64,000 bases of DNA from Gaiellasilicea sp963806955 (GTDB lineage Bacteria; Actinomycetota; Thermoleophilia; Gaiellales; Gaiellaceae): assembly GCA_963806955.1 (NCBI GenBank), contig CAWDZG010000002.1:1488001-1552000 (forward strand). Direction: 5' to 3'. This document shows positions 27,304 through 39,197 of this stretch, one piece after another. The position numbers and the translations under genes are program-made. Within the stretch, counting starts at the first letter, position 1; each line of letters starts with the position of its first letter. The notes under the pieces were generated by a model that was given only the letters and a program-made list of their open reading frames with translations, searched no databases and was not told where the DNA came from.

Positions 27304-27624
27304 CTACTCGGCCGTGAGGCCGAGCGAGCGCTCGAGCGCGCCCTTGGGCTGCGCGCCGACGGCGACCTGGGACGGCTCGCCGTCCTTGAAGAGGATCATC
27401 GTCGGGATCGAGGCGATCCCGTACCGCTCCGCGAGGCCGCGCTCCTCGTCGATGTTCACCTTGACGAGCTTCACCTCGCCGGCGCGCTCCTCGACGATCT
27501 TGTCGAGCACGGGCGCGACTGCGTGGCACGGGCCGCACCACTCGGCCCAGAAGTCCACGATCACGGGCTTGTCGCTCTCCAGGACCTCCTGGGTGAACGT
27601 GTCCTCTTTCACTGCGGTTGCCAT
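27304..27624 (-). CDS. trxA: Thioredoxin
   Basis: A 106-residue cytoplasmic thioredoxin with the redox site WCGPC (Cys30, Cys33), DFWAEWCGPC context, the cis-Pro loop SIPTMILFKDG, and KVNIDEERGLAERYGI. ATG 27624 has a proper ribosome-binding site (AAAGGAACC), unlike many leaderless genes nearby. It shares a 96-bp region with the divergent ileS; that region contains a GC-rich hairpin (AGGCCGG / CCGGCCT). Confidence 0.96.
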   Translation of the reverse strand: MATAVKEDTFTQEVLESDKPVIVDFWAEWCGPCHAVAPVLDKIVEERAGEVKLVKVNIDEERGLAERYGIASIPTMILFKDGEPSQVAVGAQPKGALERSLGLTAE

Positions 27625-27707
27625 TCGGTGGTTCCTTTCGCTTGTTTGGGAGGCCGGTTCCCCGGCCTCAGTAGTTGAAAACGACAAGGGCGGGCGAGCG
27701 TGTTCCC

Positions 27708-27713
27708 TAGAAT
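27708..27713 (+). promoter_or_regulatory. -10 hexamer of ileS (leaderless)
   Basis: TAGAAT with a 7-nt spacer before ATG 27721. Confidence 0.55.
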
Positions 27714-27720
27714 CGACCGC

Positions 27721-30774
<3,054 letters not shown>

Positions 30775-30817
30775 CGCCGCCTGAGACCAGGTACTACGAT
30801 CCGCACGAGGAGGCGCG

Positions 30818-31117
30818 ATGCACGCGTGCACGCAGTGCGGTGGGTCGATCGGCGATGCGTTTCGGTACTGCCCCTGGTGTGCCGCGCCGCAGCGCGCGAA
30901 GCTCGTCGAGTTCTTCGCCGGCACCGGTGCAGAGGCCGGCAAGGCGCTCCGCGTCTCCCGCTACACGGCGGAGGGGCACGTCCGCTTCAGCGTCTGGGAC
31001 GAGAGCGGCGTCGCCGAGGCCGCGGTCTCGATCGACGAGCGCGAGGCGCAGCGGCTGACCGCGTTCCTCGGCGCTCGAGACCGGATCGGCGCGCTGCTCG
31101 AGCGGTTGCGCGCCTAG
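30818..31117 (+). CDS. Zinc-ribbon protein of unknown function
   Basis: A 99-residue protein. A four-Cys zinc ribbon (CTQCGG and CPWCAA, residues 4-25) is followed by a small alpha/beta region (VSRYTAEGHVRFSVWDESG) and a helical end. A ribosome-binding site (GAGGAGGCG) precedes ATG 30818. No family is assigned; nucleic-acid or protein binding is possible. Confidence 0.75.
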   Translation: MHACTQCGGSIGDAFRYCPWCAAPQRAKLVEFFAGTGAEAGKALRVSRYTAEGHVRFSVWDESGVAEAAVSIDEREAQRLTAFLGARDRIGALLERLRA

Positions 31118-31129
31118 CGCTGCGCTCCG

Positions 31130-32086
31130 CTAGTCCTGAAGCTGGGCGAGCGCGAGCTCGCGGCGCAGCTCGACGGGCAGCCGGAAGGTGACGTCCTCGT
31201 CGACCATCCGGAACGGCTCGATCCGCTCGACCCCGCGCGCTCTGAACCAGTCGCAGACACGGTTGACGAGCTTCTCCGGCGCGGAGGCACCCGAGGTGAC
31301 GCCGACCGTCGTGACCCCCTCGAGCCAGGCCGGCTCGATCTCGGTCTCGTCGTCGATCAGATGCGCGTCGACGCCGCCGGCGCGCGCCACGTCGACGAGC
31401 CGGTTCGAGTTGGAGGAGTTGCGCGACCCGATCACGAGCAGGAGCTCGACCTCCTCGAGCATCTCCTTGACCGCCCACTGCCGGTTGGACGTCGCGTAAC
31501 AGATGTCCTCCTTCTTCGGCGCGTAGATACCGGGGAAGCGCCGGCGCAGGACGCCGATGATCTCCGAGGTCTCGTCCACCGAAAGCGTCGTCTGCGTGAT
31601 GTAGGCCAGGCGCGTGTCGGCAGGGAGATCCAGCGCCTCGGCCTCGGCGACGTCCTGGACGAGCACGGTCGCGTCGGGCGCCTCGCCCATCGTGCCGACG
31701 ACCTCCTCGTGGCCGGCGTGGCCGATCAGGACGACGGTGTACCCGTCCGCGGCGTAGCGGCGCGCCTGCACGTGCACCTTCGTCACGAGCGGACAGGTCG
31801 CGTCGATCACGTTGTGCGCGCGGGCTGCCGAGGCGGCGTTCACGGACGGCGCCACGCCGTGGGCGGAGTAGACGATCGTCGCGCCTTCGGGAGCCTCCTC
31901 CTCGTCCTCGACGAAGACGGCTCCGCGTGCCTCGAGGTCGCGGACGACGTGGATGTTGTGGACGATCTGCTTGCGCACGTAGACCGGCGGCCCGTAGTGC
32001 TCGAGCGCCAACTCGACCGTCTCGACAGCGCGCTCGACCCCGGCGCAGTAGCCGCGGGGTGATGCGAGGAGAACGCGCTCGACCAT
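31130..32086 (-). CDS. ispH: 4-hydroxy-3-methylbut-2-enyl diphosphate reductase
   Basis: Last step of the MEP isoprenoid pathway, an iron-sulphur enzyme. The 318-residue protein has the three cluster cysteines in RGYCAGVERA (Cys14), DATCPLVTKVH and DICYATSNRQ, the substrate-binding HNIHVV and SAHGV histidines, ITQTTLSVDET, and GSRNSSNSNRL. Complete and unbroken. TACGAT lies 7 nt before ATG 32086. Confidence 0.98.
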   Translation of the reverse strand: MVERVLLASPRGYCAGVERAVETVELALEHYGPPVYVRKQIVHNIHVVRDLEARGAVFVEDEEEAPEGATIVYSAHGVAPSVNAASAARAHNVIDATCPLVTKVHVQARRYAADGYTVVLIGHAGHEEVVGTMGEAPDATVLVQDVAEAEALDLPADTRLAYITQTTLSVDETSEIIGVLRRRFPGIYAPKKEDICYATSNRQWAVKEMLEEVELLLVIGSRNSSNSNRLVDVARAGGVDAHLIDDETEIEPAWLEGVTTVGVTSGASAPEKLVNRVCDWFRARGVERIEPFRMVDEDVTFRLPVELRRELALAQLQD

Positions 32087-32093
32087 CCTGTTG

Positions 32094-32099
32094 ATCGTA
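32094..32099 (-). promoter_or_regulatory. -10 hexamer of ispH (leaderless)
   Basis: TACGAT on the minus strand with a 7-nt spacer before ATG 32086. Confidence 0.5.
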
Positions 32100-32119
32100 G
32101 CGGCGGCGCTCAGGAGACA

Positions 32120-32156
32120 GGCCCTGTCGCGTCGGGGGGGTCGTCGCGACAGGGCC
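32120..32156. other. Large stem-loop upstream of ispH and the histidine kinase
   Basis: Perfect 12-bp inverted repeat GGCCCTGTCGCG / CGCGACAGGGCC around a G-rich 13-nt loop (TCGGGGGGGTCGT). A second hairpin, CACCGCG-CGAA-CGCGGTG, follows at 32170-32187. Together they fill most of the 208 bp between the divergent ispH and kinase genes. Function unknown. Confidence 0.6.
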
Positions 32157-32234
32157 GGCTCCCGCTGTCCACCGCGCGAACGCGGTGCACATCGCCCAGT
32201 GCAGCCACGCTACGCCCGGACCGGGTCCGAGCCA

Positions 32235-32252
32235 ATAGGCCGGACGGCCCAT
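32235..32252. promoter_or_regulatory. Repeated palindromic motif, copy 2 (possible DevR-like box)
   Basis: ATAGGCCGGACGGCCCAT, 17 of 18 bases identical to the copy at 26542, located 43 bp before GTG 32295 of the sensor kinase. Confidence 0.5.
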
Positions 32253-32294
32253 CTTTCAAAACAGCATCCGCGCCTCTATCATCCGTTTCGTCCA

Positions 32295-35200
32295 GTGAAC
32301 GCAGAGACCCAGGCGGTGCTGTTCAACGCGGTGCCGTTGCTTCTTCTCGCGGCGCTCTACCTGACCGTGGGGATTGCGATCGCCCCCGCGCTGTGGCGTG
32401 AGCGTGGGCGCATGCGGGAGGTCGGGTTCGCGACGGCGCTCGTCTTCCCCTCCGTCGGTCTGGCCGCCGGAGTGCTCGGTGCGGTCTCGCTCGCCGAGCG
32501 GAAGGCGCTCGGCGACACCGCTCTCGTCGCGCTGCCGGCCGTCCTGATCGCCGGCGTGCCGTTGCTCGTGCTCGCGCGGAACTGGGGCGACCGGAACCTG
32601 CTCGTCACAGGTGCACTGCGGACGCGCGAAGCCGAGCGGCGCTCCTCGCTGCGCGACCGCGAGCTCGCCGGCGTCGGGCGGCTCTCGCACCGCCTGCTCG
32701 ACGTGACCGCGCCCGAGGATGTCGCGAGGCTCCTGCTCGACGAGCTCGCAGGCGTCTTCGAGCTCGATCTTGCGAATCTCGCCCTGATCGAGGACGAGGG
32801 GCGCCGCGCCGTCGTCGTCGCCGCACGCGAGTCGGGCCGCGACAACGAGGAGCTGCGCGGCCAGGAGCTGCGGCTGGACGAGGAGACGTCCGGGATCAGC
32901 ACGGTCGTTCGAGAGGGCGCCGCCTTCGGCGTCTACGACGCCGAGGCATCGCCGATCGTCAACCGGCGCCTGAACGAGATCGCCCGGGTGAAGAGTTGCG
33001 CGTTCATCCCGGTCCGCGCCCGCGACGAGGTGATTGGCGTCGTCTTCGCGGCGGTGCGCACCCCGCGCCATTTCGACGACGACGAGCTCTCGCTGATGCA
33101 GACGTTCGCGAGCGAGGCGGGGCTCGCGCTCGAGCGCACGCGCGCGACCGTCGCCCTGGCGGAGACGCTCGAGCGCGAGCGGCTGATCGGGCGGATCGCG
33201 AACGCCGTGCGCGTGACCGCCGACTTCGATCGGCTCCTTGCCACCGCGGTCGAGCAGGTCGCGCTCGCGACCGGGACGGCACGGTGTTTCGTCCGGCTGG
33301 GCGAGCCGGGTGTCGAGCCGGCCATCGCTGCGGAGTGGCTCGCCGACGGCGTCGCCGCGGTCGGAGAGTCCGACCGGCTGCCCGTTGCGAACCTGGCCGC
33401 CCGCGAGCAGCGCACGATCGCCGTCGGCGACGTCCGCGACGCGGCCGAGCTGGACGACCTGACGCTCGGTGACGTCCGGACGCTGACGGAGCAGGGCGTT
33501 CATGCAGTCCTCGCGGCTCCGGTCGTCGGGCAGGAGCGTCTACTCGGCGTGCTCGTGCTGCACCGGCTCGTCGCCGGATCCTGGTCGGCGACCGACATCG
33601 CCGTGGCGGATGCGGTCGCGCGGGAGCTCGCGATCGCGCTCGACACGAACCGGCTGCTACGCGAGAGCGAGCGCCGGCTGGCCGAGCAGCAGGCGTTGAT
33701 GAAAGCGGGAGAGGCACTCACGAGCGACCTCCGCTTCGACACCGTGATCGAGCGGCTCGTCGAGGAGGTTCGCGCGCTCCTCGACGCCGATGCCGCCGAC
33801 TGCTGGACGTTCGTGCCCGGTGGCTCCGAGCTCGTCTGCCGCGCGGTCGTGGGCCTGCCCGAGAACGAGATCGGCCGCACGATCGCCATCGAGGGGACGA
33901 TCGGCGAGGCGATCGCGACCGCGAGGCCGGTGCTGCGGCGCGCCTTCGCGGAGACCGAGCAGCCGCCGCCGACGCAGAACTACTCGATCTTCGCCGAGGT
34001 GATGGACGCGCCGATCGTGTCGTTCGGCGAGGTCCGCGGCGTGCTCGGCGTCTGCTCGCTCGAGCCCGATCGGTTCCAGGAGTCGGATCTCCGCCTGATC
34101 GAGGCGTTCGCGAGCCTGGCGTCGATCGCGCTCCGCAACGCGGAGGCGTACGAGGAGAGCACGCGCCAGGCTCAGCTGGAGCGCGGCTTCTACCGGATGG
34201 CGGCGGTGCTGAACGAGCCCTTGTCGGCGGCCGAGACGCACGACGCGGTGGCGCAGGCGGCCGCCGAAGCGCTCGGAGGAGACTCCGCCGCGGTGCTCCG
34301 GGGGGTCGGAGACGCGCTCGAGCTGGCCGGGTCGCATCAGCTCTCCGAGGGGCTCGCCACGAGCCTGCGCCAGCTCGCCGGTGGGCTGATCCCGATCGCC
34401 CGAAGCGGCAAGCTGCTGGCGTCGAGGCGTGTGGGCGAGGACGGCAGGTTCGACGAGCGTCTCGCAGCCGCAGCGGCTGCAGCGGACCGCCTGTCGCTGC
34501 TCGCGATCCCGCTGCCCGCGCAGGAGGGCGCGGGCGAGGGGCTCGTGCTCGTCTTCTTCCAGGGTGAGCGGACCTTCGCCGACGATCAACTCGAGCTCGC
34601 GAGCCAGGTGGCGGCGGCAGCCCGGAGCGCGCTCGAGCGGAGCGATCTCTACGAGCGCGAGCGCCGCTCCCGCTCGCTGGCGCAGCGACTCGCTCGAGCC
34701 GGACGCGAGCTCGCCGGGGAGCTCGATCCCGACAGCGTGCTCGACCAGGGCGCTCGGCACGCGGTCGAGCTACTCGGCGCGGACGCGGCCTCCGTGCGGA
34801 TCCTCGAGGGCGACGAGGTGGTCCTGCGGGCGACGGCGGGAACCTCGGGGGAGCACGTGCTGAACACGCGGGCTCCCTCGACCGGCTGGCTCGTCGGTGA
34901 GATCGTCCAGACCCGGTCGACGCGGTTGATCGTCGACGGCCGCGGCGACGCCCGGCTCGTCGATGCCGACCCGTTGCTGGCCGCCGGGCACGCTGCGTAC
35001 CTCGGTGTGCCGATGATCGGGCCCGAGGAGACGGTGCAGGGAATCCTCTCCGTCTACGGCGTCCGGCCGCGAGCGTGGCGAGAGGAGGAGGCCGAGGCGC
35101 TGCACGCCCTGGCCGCAAACACGGCGGCGGCGCGCGCCAATGCCGATCTCTATCAGGGCGTCAGCCACGAGCAGCAGCGCGGCGAGGCGATTCTCGCGAA

Positions 35201-36203
35201 CGTCGCGGACGGGATCGTCGCGGTCGACCGCGACGGGAAGGTCGTCCTCTGGAACCCCGCGGCGGAGCGCGTCACCGGCGTCTCGCAGTCCGATGCGCTC
35301 GGCCGGACGCCGTTGCAGGCGCTCGGCCGCTCGCTCGACGCGGGCGCCGACACGACCGGCGGCAGCCGGCTGCTGCCGATCCGCCGCGGCGCCGAGGAGG
35401 TCTGGCTCTCGCTCAGCGAGGCCGTCATGACCGACCCGGCCGGCGCCGTCGCGGGCCGCATCTACGCGTTTCGCGACATCTCGGCGGAGCGGAGCGTCGA
35501 GCAGATGAAGACGGACTTCGTCTCGACCGTCTCGCACGAGCTCCGGACGCCGCTCACCTCGATCTACGGCTTCGCCGAGACGCTGCTGCGGCAGGACGTC
35601 CTCTTCGGAGAGTCGGAGCGGGCGACCTTCCTCCGCTACATCGCGACGGAGTCCGAGCGTCTGACCGCGATCGTCGACCGTCTGCTCTCGGTCGCGCAGA
35701 TCGACACGGGCGACATGACGGTGCAACTCGTCGAAACCGATGTGGCGGCCGTCGTCAGCGAGGCGGTGCGGTCGGCGGAGGACGGCGACGGTCAGGAGTC
35801 GCACCGGTTCGTCCTCGAGCTCGCCGACGGGCCGCTTGCCGCAGCGGCCGACGGCGACAAGCTCGGGCAGGTGCTGGCGCATCTCCTCGACAATGCGATC
35901 CGCTACTCGCCCGCCGGTGGCACGGTCACCGTCGCGGCCCGCAGGCGGGACGACTCGGTCGAGGTCAGCGTCGAGGACGAGGGAGTGGGCATCCCGCATG
36001 CCGAGCAGGAGCGGATCTTCCGCAAGTTCTACCGCGGCGAATCGGCTGCAGGCGGTGCCGTCGGAGCGGGCGCGACCGGGCTCGGGCTCTTCCTCGCCGA
36101 CGGGCTCGTCAAGGCGATGGGGGGCAGGATCCGGGTCGACTCGAACGAGGGCGAGGGGTCGACGTTCGTGCTCGAGCTGCGACCTGTCGAGACTGAGACA
36201 TGA
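32295..36203 (+). CDS. Membrane-anchored multi-GAF/PAS sensor histidine kinase
   Basis: A 1,302-residue kinase. Three N-terminal membrane helices (about 5-30, 42-65, 72-95) are followed by a chain of about five GAF-type sensor modules (to about residue 950), a PAS domain (ILANVADGIVAVDRDGKVVL), and the kinase core: H-box FVSTVSHELRTPLTSIYGF (His near 1,081), N-box DNAIRYSP, and glycine boxes DEGVGIP and GLGLFLADGLV. GTG 32295 opens the first helix. The response regulator starts 28 nt after its stop. GAF domains may sense small molecules, light or redox; no chromophore Cys or heme His can be assigned by eye. Confidence 0.93.
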   Translation: MNAETQAVLFNAVPLLLLAALYLTVGIAIAPALWRERGRMREVGFATALVFPSVGLAAGVLGAVSLAERKALGDTALVALPAVLIAGVPLLVLARNWGDRNLLVTGALRTREAERRSSLRDRELAGVGRLSHRLLDVTAPEDVARLLLDELAGVFELDLANLALIEDEGRRAVVVAARESGRDNEELRGQELRLDEETSGISTVVREGAAFGVYDAEASPIVNRRLNEIARVKSCAFIPVRARDEVIGVVFAAVRTPRHFDDDELSLMQTFASEAGLALERTRATVALAETLERERLIGRIANAVRVTADFDRLLATAVEQVALATGTARCFVRLGEPGVEPAIAAEWLADGVAAVGESDRLPVANLAAREQRTIAVGDVRDAAELDDLTLGDVRTLTEQGVHAVLAAPVVGQERLLGVLVLHRLVAGSWSATDIAVADAVARELAIALDTNRLLRESERRLAEQQALMKAGEALTSDLRFDTVIERLVEEVRALLDADAADCWTFVPGGSELVCRAVVGLPENEIGRTIAIEGTIGEAIATARPVLRRAFAETEQPPPTQNYSIFAEVMDAPIVSFGEVRGVLGVCSLEPDRFQESDLRLIEAFASLASIALRNAEAYEESTRQAQLERGFYRMAAVLNEPLSAAETHDAVAQAAAEALGGDSAAVLRGVGDALELAGSHQLSEGLATSLRQLAGGLIPIARSGKLLASRRVGEDGRFDERLAAAAAAADRLSLLAIPLPAQEGAGEGLVLVFFQGERTFADDQLELASQVAAAARSALERSDLYERERRSRSLAQRLARAGRELAGELDPDSVLDQGARHAVELLGADAASVRILEGDEVVLRATAGTSGEHVLNTRAPSTGWLVGEIVQTRSTRLIVDGRGDARLVDADPLLAAGHAAYLGVPMIGPEETVQGILSVYGVRPRAWREEEAEALHALAANTAAARANADLYQGVSHEQQRGEAILANVADGIVAVDRDGKVVLWNPAAERVTGVSQSDALGRTPLQALGRSLDAGADTTGGSRLLPIRRGAEEVWLSLSEAVMTDPAGAVAGRIYAFRDISAERSVEQMKTDFVSTVSHELRTPLTSIYGFAETLLRQDVLFGESERATFLRYIATESERLTAIVDRLLSVAQIDTGDMTVQLVETDVAAVVSEAVRSAEDGDGQESHRFVLELADGPLAAAADGDKLGQVLAHLLDNAIRYSPAGGTVTVAARRRDDSVEVSVEDEGVGIPHAEQERIFRKFYRGESAAGGAVGAGATGLGLFLADGLVKAMGGRIRVDSNEGEGSTFVLELRPVETET

Positions 36204-36231
36204 CACGCCCGGGTATAACGGGCGGCAGGCT

Positions 36232-36669
36232 ATGACGCGGGTGCTGATCATCGACGACGAGGCTCCGATCCGGCTGCTGTGCCGGGTCAACCTCGAAGCC
36301 GAGGGCATGGCGGTGCTCGAGGCGGGCGACGGCCCCTCGGGGCTCGAGACCGCGCGCGCCGAGACGCCCGACGTCATCCTCCTCGACGTGATGATGCCCG
36401 GCCTCGACGGCTGGGGCGTCGCCGAGGCACTGCTCGAGGCCGAGAGCACGGCCGAGATCCCGATCATCTTCCTCACCGCCCGCGCCGAGTTCCGCGACCG
36501 GGCGCGGGGGCTGGACATCGGCGGCGTCGACTACATCACGAAGCCGTTCAACCCCGTGGAGCTTGCGCCTCTGGTGCGCGGGCTCCTGGCGCGGATCGAC
36601 CGCGGCGAGCGCGACGAGCTCCGGCGCGAGAAGCTCAGCGACCTCCGCGCGCTCATGTCCGAGGCCTAG
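36232..36669 (+). CDS. Single-domain response regulator
   Basis: A 145-residue receiver domain: acidic pocket IIDDE, phosphorylated Asp in VILLDVMMPG, the Thr in IFLTAR and Lys in DYITKPFNPVEL. No DNA-binding or enzymatic output domain; the C-terminal ~20 residues are a charged helix. It probably passes the phosphoryl group or binds a partner protein. ATG 36232 is 28 nt after the cognate kinase. Confidence 0.93.
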   Translation: MTRVLIIDDEAPIRLLCRVNLEAEGMAVLEAGDGPSGLETARAETPDVILLDVMMPGLDGWGVAEALLEAESTAEIPIIFLTARAEFRDRARGLDIGGVDYITKPFNPVELAPLVRGLLARIDRGERDELRREKLSDLRALMSEA

Positions 36670-36688
36670 CCGGCCGAGTCGGCCGGCT
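36668..36688. terminator. Bidirectional hairpin terminator
   Basis: AGCCGGCC / GGCCGGCT with loop GAGTC sits exactly between the converging stops of the response regulator and the CAP-domain gene and can act for both. Confidence 0.7.
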
Positions 36689-37176
36689 ACCGTCCAGCGA
36701 AATCGGCCGTGACGACCGTGGCGCCGGTGTAGCCGAGGAACCGGCCCGCGCGGGCGCCGATCCCGATCCGCGTCCAGCCGGGGCGGAGCAGGTTCGCGCG
36801 GTGTCCCGGGCTCGCGAGCCAGCTGTTGACGACGTTCCGCGCCGAAGCGCTGGGAGCCCTGCCCCCAGGCGAGGTTCTCGCCGAAGACGGGCCCGCGGGC
36901 GCCGTGGCGGGCGATCCGGGACGCGAACGATCCGTGCGTGAAGATGTTCTGCCGCATCAGCGTCGCCGAGTGCGCACGTGCCGCTCGCGCGAGCGCCGGA
37001 TCCACGCGGAGCGGACGCAGGCCGCGGGAGGCACGGACGCCGTTGACGGCCGAGAGCAGCGAGCGCTCACTCGAGCTCAGCACGATCGCGTTCTGCTGCG
37101 CGTGGGCCGCCGGGATCAGCGCGACAGCAGCCAAAACCCCTGCAAATCCTATACGAATATATGTTGAAAGCTGCAT
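36687..37176 (-). CDS. Secreted CAP-domain (SCP/PR-1-like) protein, frameshifted
   Basis: Signal peptide MQLSTYIRIGFAGVLAAVAL...AHAQ, encoded by unusually AT-rich DNA for this window. The CAP domain follows: VNGVRASRGLRPLRVDPAL, ARAHSATLMRQNIFTHGSF, VFGENLAWG. After one indel near 36,855 the other frame supplies ARNVVNSWLASPGHRANLL and TRIGIGARAGRFLGYTGAT to TAG 36687. About 163 residues. The His and Glu of the CAP cavity (SH...HG, GEN) are present. Bacterial CAP proteins are secreted, with mostly unknown roles in the cell envelope. Confidence 0.85.
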
Positions 37177-37247
37177 AAGTCGGCAGCATGCCGGTCTTGC
37201 CGGACGGTAACCATCCCTCGAATGGGGGATCAGTTGTCAATGTTTCG

Positions 37248-38195
37248 TTAGCGGGCGGTCTGTGCGAGCAGGATCGCCGCCAGGACGACGCCGCCGCCTG
37301 CCAGCTGCATGGTGCCGAACGACTCGCCGAGCCAGAGGAAGGCCACTCCGCTGGCCGCCACCGGCTCGAGCATCGCCACGATCCCGACGCGGGTTGCCGA
37401 GATGTGACGGAGCGCCGCGACGACGAGCAGGAAGGTGACCATCGTTCCGGCGACGACGATGTAGGCGAGCAGCGCCCCGACGGGCAGTGCGAAGCGTTCG
37501 AGGTGCCCGAGGAGGGAGACGGAGTCGTCGAGCCGCCCGGCCGGGAAGCGCCAGAGCGGCTGGACCGCGGCCCAGAACAGCGCCGCAAAGAGAAAGCCGT
37601 AGCAGGTGAGCGAAGCGGGGTCGCGCCGGCGGACCGCCCGCTCCGCCATCAGCACGTAGATCGCATACGCGACGGCCGCGGAGAGCGCAGCCGCGACGCC
37701 GAGGCCGTCCAGCGAGATGCCGCTCCACACCTCGACGACGAACGAAAGCCCGACGAGCGCGAGCGCGAGCGCCGCCCAGATCCGCCTGCGGATCGGCTCC
37801 TTGAAGACCGCCCAGGCCCAGAGCGCGATCAGGATCGGCGCCAGGTACTCGATCAGGAGCGCGATCCCGATCGGCAGCCGCGAGATCGAGACGAAGTACA
37901 GCCACTGCACGAACGCAACGCCGGCGATCCCGAACACGACGAGGTAGGGCAGCTCACGACGGCTGAGGCGGAGGCTCTGGCGGCGTGTGAACGCGAGCAG
38001 CAGCGCGAAGCCGAGGAACGCCCCGGTCGCGCGCGCCTGCGTCAGCTCGAGCGAGGAGATCCCGGACTGGAGGACGACCTTCGAGACCGTGCCGTTGACC
38101 GCGAAGAGGAGGGCAGCCGCGCTGACCATCGCGTAGCCGACCGCCGGCCGCCGCTCGCGCCCCGGCTCGCCGGGGATGTAGGCGACGTCGGCCAT
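37248..38195 (-). CDS. EamA-family (DMT) transporter
   Basis: A 315-residue inner-membrane protein with ten predicted helices in two EamA repeats (first from YAMVSAAALLFAVNGTVSKV, second from GLGVAAALSAAVAYAIYVLM). The conserved end-of-repeat elements EYLAPILIALWAW and LEPVAASGVAFLWLGE are present. Members export amino acids or other metabolites; the substrate cannot be predicted. Confidence 0.93.
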   Translation of the reverse strand: MADVAYIPGEPGRERRPAVGYAMVSAAALLFAVNGTVSKVVLQSGISSLELTQARATGAFLGFALLLAFTRRQSLRLSRRELPYLVVFGIAGVAFVQWLYFVSISRLPIGIALLIEYLAPILIALWAWAVFKEPIRRRIWAALALALVGLSFVVEVWSGISLDGLGVAAALSAAVAYAIYVLMAERAVRRRDPASLTCYGFLFAALFWAAVQPLWRFPAGRLDDSVSLLGHLERFALPVGALLAYIVVAGTMVTFLLVVAALRHISATRVGIVAMLEPVAASGVAFLWLGESFGTMQLAGGGVVLAAILLAQTAR

Positions 38196-38205
38196 TTCCG
38201 GCGCG

Positions 38206-38225
38206 ACGCTACCAGTGACTAGGCT
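38206..38225. promoter_or_regulatory. Divergent -10 hexamers (EamA / OpuCA-like)
   Basis: TAGCGT (minus, 38211-38206) lies 10 nt before ATG 38195; TAGGCT (plus, 38220-38225) lies 6 nt before GTG 38232. The genes are 36 bp apart. Confidence 0.5.
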
Positions 38226-38231
38226 TGCTGC

Positions 38232-39197
38232 GTGAGGGCCCCGCGCCAGGCGGTCGAGATCGAGTTCGACCGCGCGACCAAGCGGTACCCCGGGCGTACC
38301 GACGCGGCGGTGGACGAGCTGACGCTGACGATCCCGGCGGGTGAGATCTGCTGCCTGGTGGGGCCGTCGGGCGGCGGCAAGACGACCGCGATGAAGCTCG
38401 TCAACCGGCTGGTGGAGCTCACCTCCGGCGACATCCGCGTCGCTGGGCGCAGCGTCGGCTCGCTCGACGCGACGGAGCTCCGGCGTGGGATCGGCTACGT
38501 GATCCAGCAGGTCGGGCTGTTCCCGCACATGACCGTGGCGGAGAACATCGCCACGGTCCCGCGCCTCCTCGGCTGGTCGAAGGGCGAGGTCGAGCGCCGC
38601 GTCGACGAGCTGCTCGACCTGGTCGACCTGCCTGCGCGCGACTACCGCTCCCGCTACGCCTCCCAGCTCTCCGGCGGCGAGCGTCAGCGCGTCGGCCTCG
38701 CGCGTGCGCTCGCGGCCGACCCGCCGCTGATGCTGATGGACGAGCCGTTCGGCGCGCTCGACCCGATCACCAGGACGCGCCTGCAGAAGGAGCTGCTCCG
38801 GATCCAGGAGGAGCTGCGGAAGACGATCATCTTCGTCACGCACGACATCGACGAGGCGATCTTCGTCGGCGACCGGATCGCGATCCTGCGCGAGGGCGGC
38901 CGCCTCGCGCAGTACGACACCCCGGACGCGATCCTCGCGCGCCCCGCAGACGACTTCGTCGCCCGATTCGTCGGCGACGACCGGGGGCTGAAGCGGCTGT
39001 CTCTGCTGCGGCTGGCGGACGTGCCGCTCGCCCCCGCAGACGGCGTCGTCGGCCCGACCGCGCTCGAGTCGACGACGCTGCGGGATGCGCTCTCGCTGAT
39101 GCTCTCGGCGGGGTCGCAGCGCGTGCTCGTCCTCGGCCCCGGCGACGAGCAGCGCGGCGTGCTCACGCTGGAAGCCATGACCGAGCACCTGTCATGA
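38232..39197 (+). CDS. Osmoprotectant-type ABC transporter ATPase (OpuCA/ProV-like)
   Basis: A 321-residue ATPase: Walker A GPSGGGKTT, Q-loop VIQQVGLFPHMTV, signature LSGGERQRVGLARAL, Walker B LMLMDEPFGALDP, switch His in FVTHDIDEA. The C-terminal ~70 residues look like one degenerate CBS-type regulatory region (TLRDALSLMLSAGSQRVLVL). The V-I-Q-Q-x-G-L-F-P-H motif is typical of glycine betaine/carnitine/choline importers. Stop overlaps the first permease start by 4 bp. Confidence 0.92.
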   Translation: MRAPRQAVEIEFDRATKRYPGRTDAAVDELTLTIPAGEICCLVGPSGGGKTTAMKLVNRLVELTSGDIRVAGRSVGSLDATELRRGIGYVIQQVGLFPHMTVAENIATVPRLLGWSKGEVERRVDELLDLVDLPARDYRSRYASQLSGGERQRVGLARALAADPPLMLMDEPFGALDPITRTRLQKELLRIQEELRKTIIFVTHDIDEAIFVGDRIAILREGGRLAQYDTPDAILARPADDFVARFVGDDRGLKRLSLLRLADVPLAPADGVVGPTALESTTLRDALSLMLSAGSQRVLVLGPGDEQRGVLTLEAMTEHLS

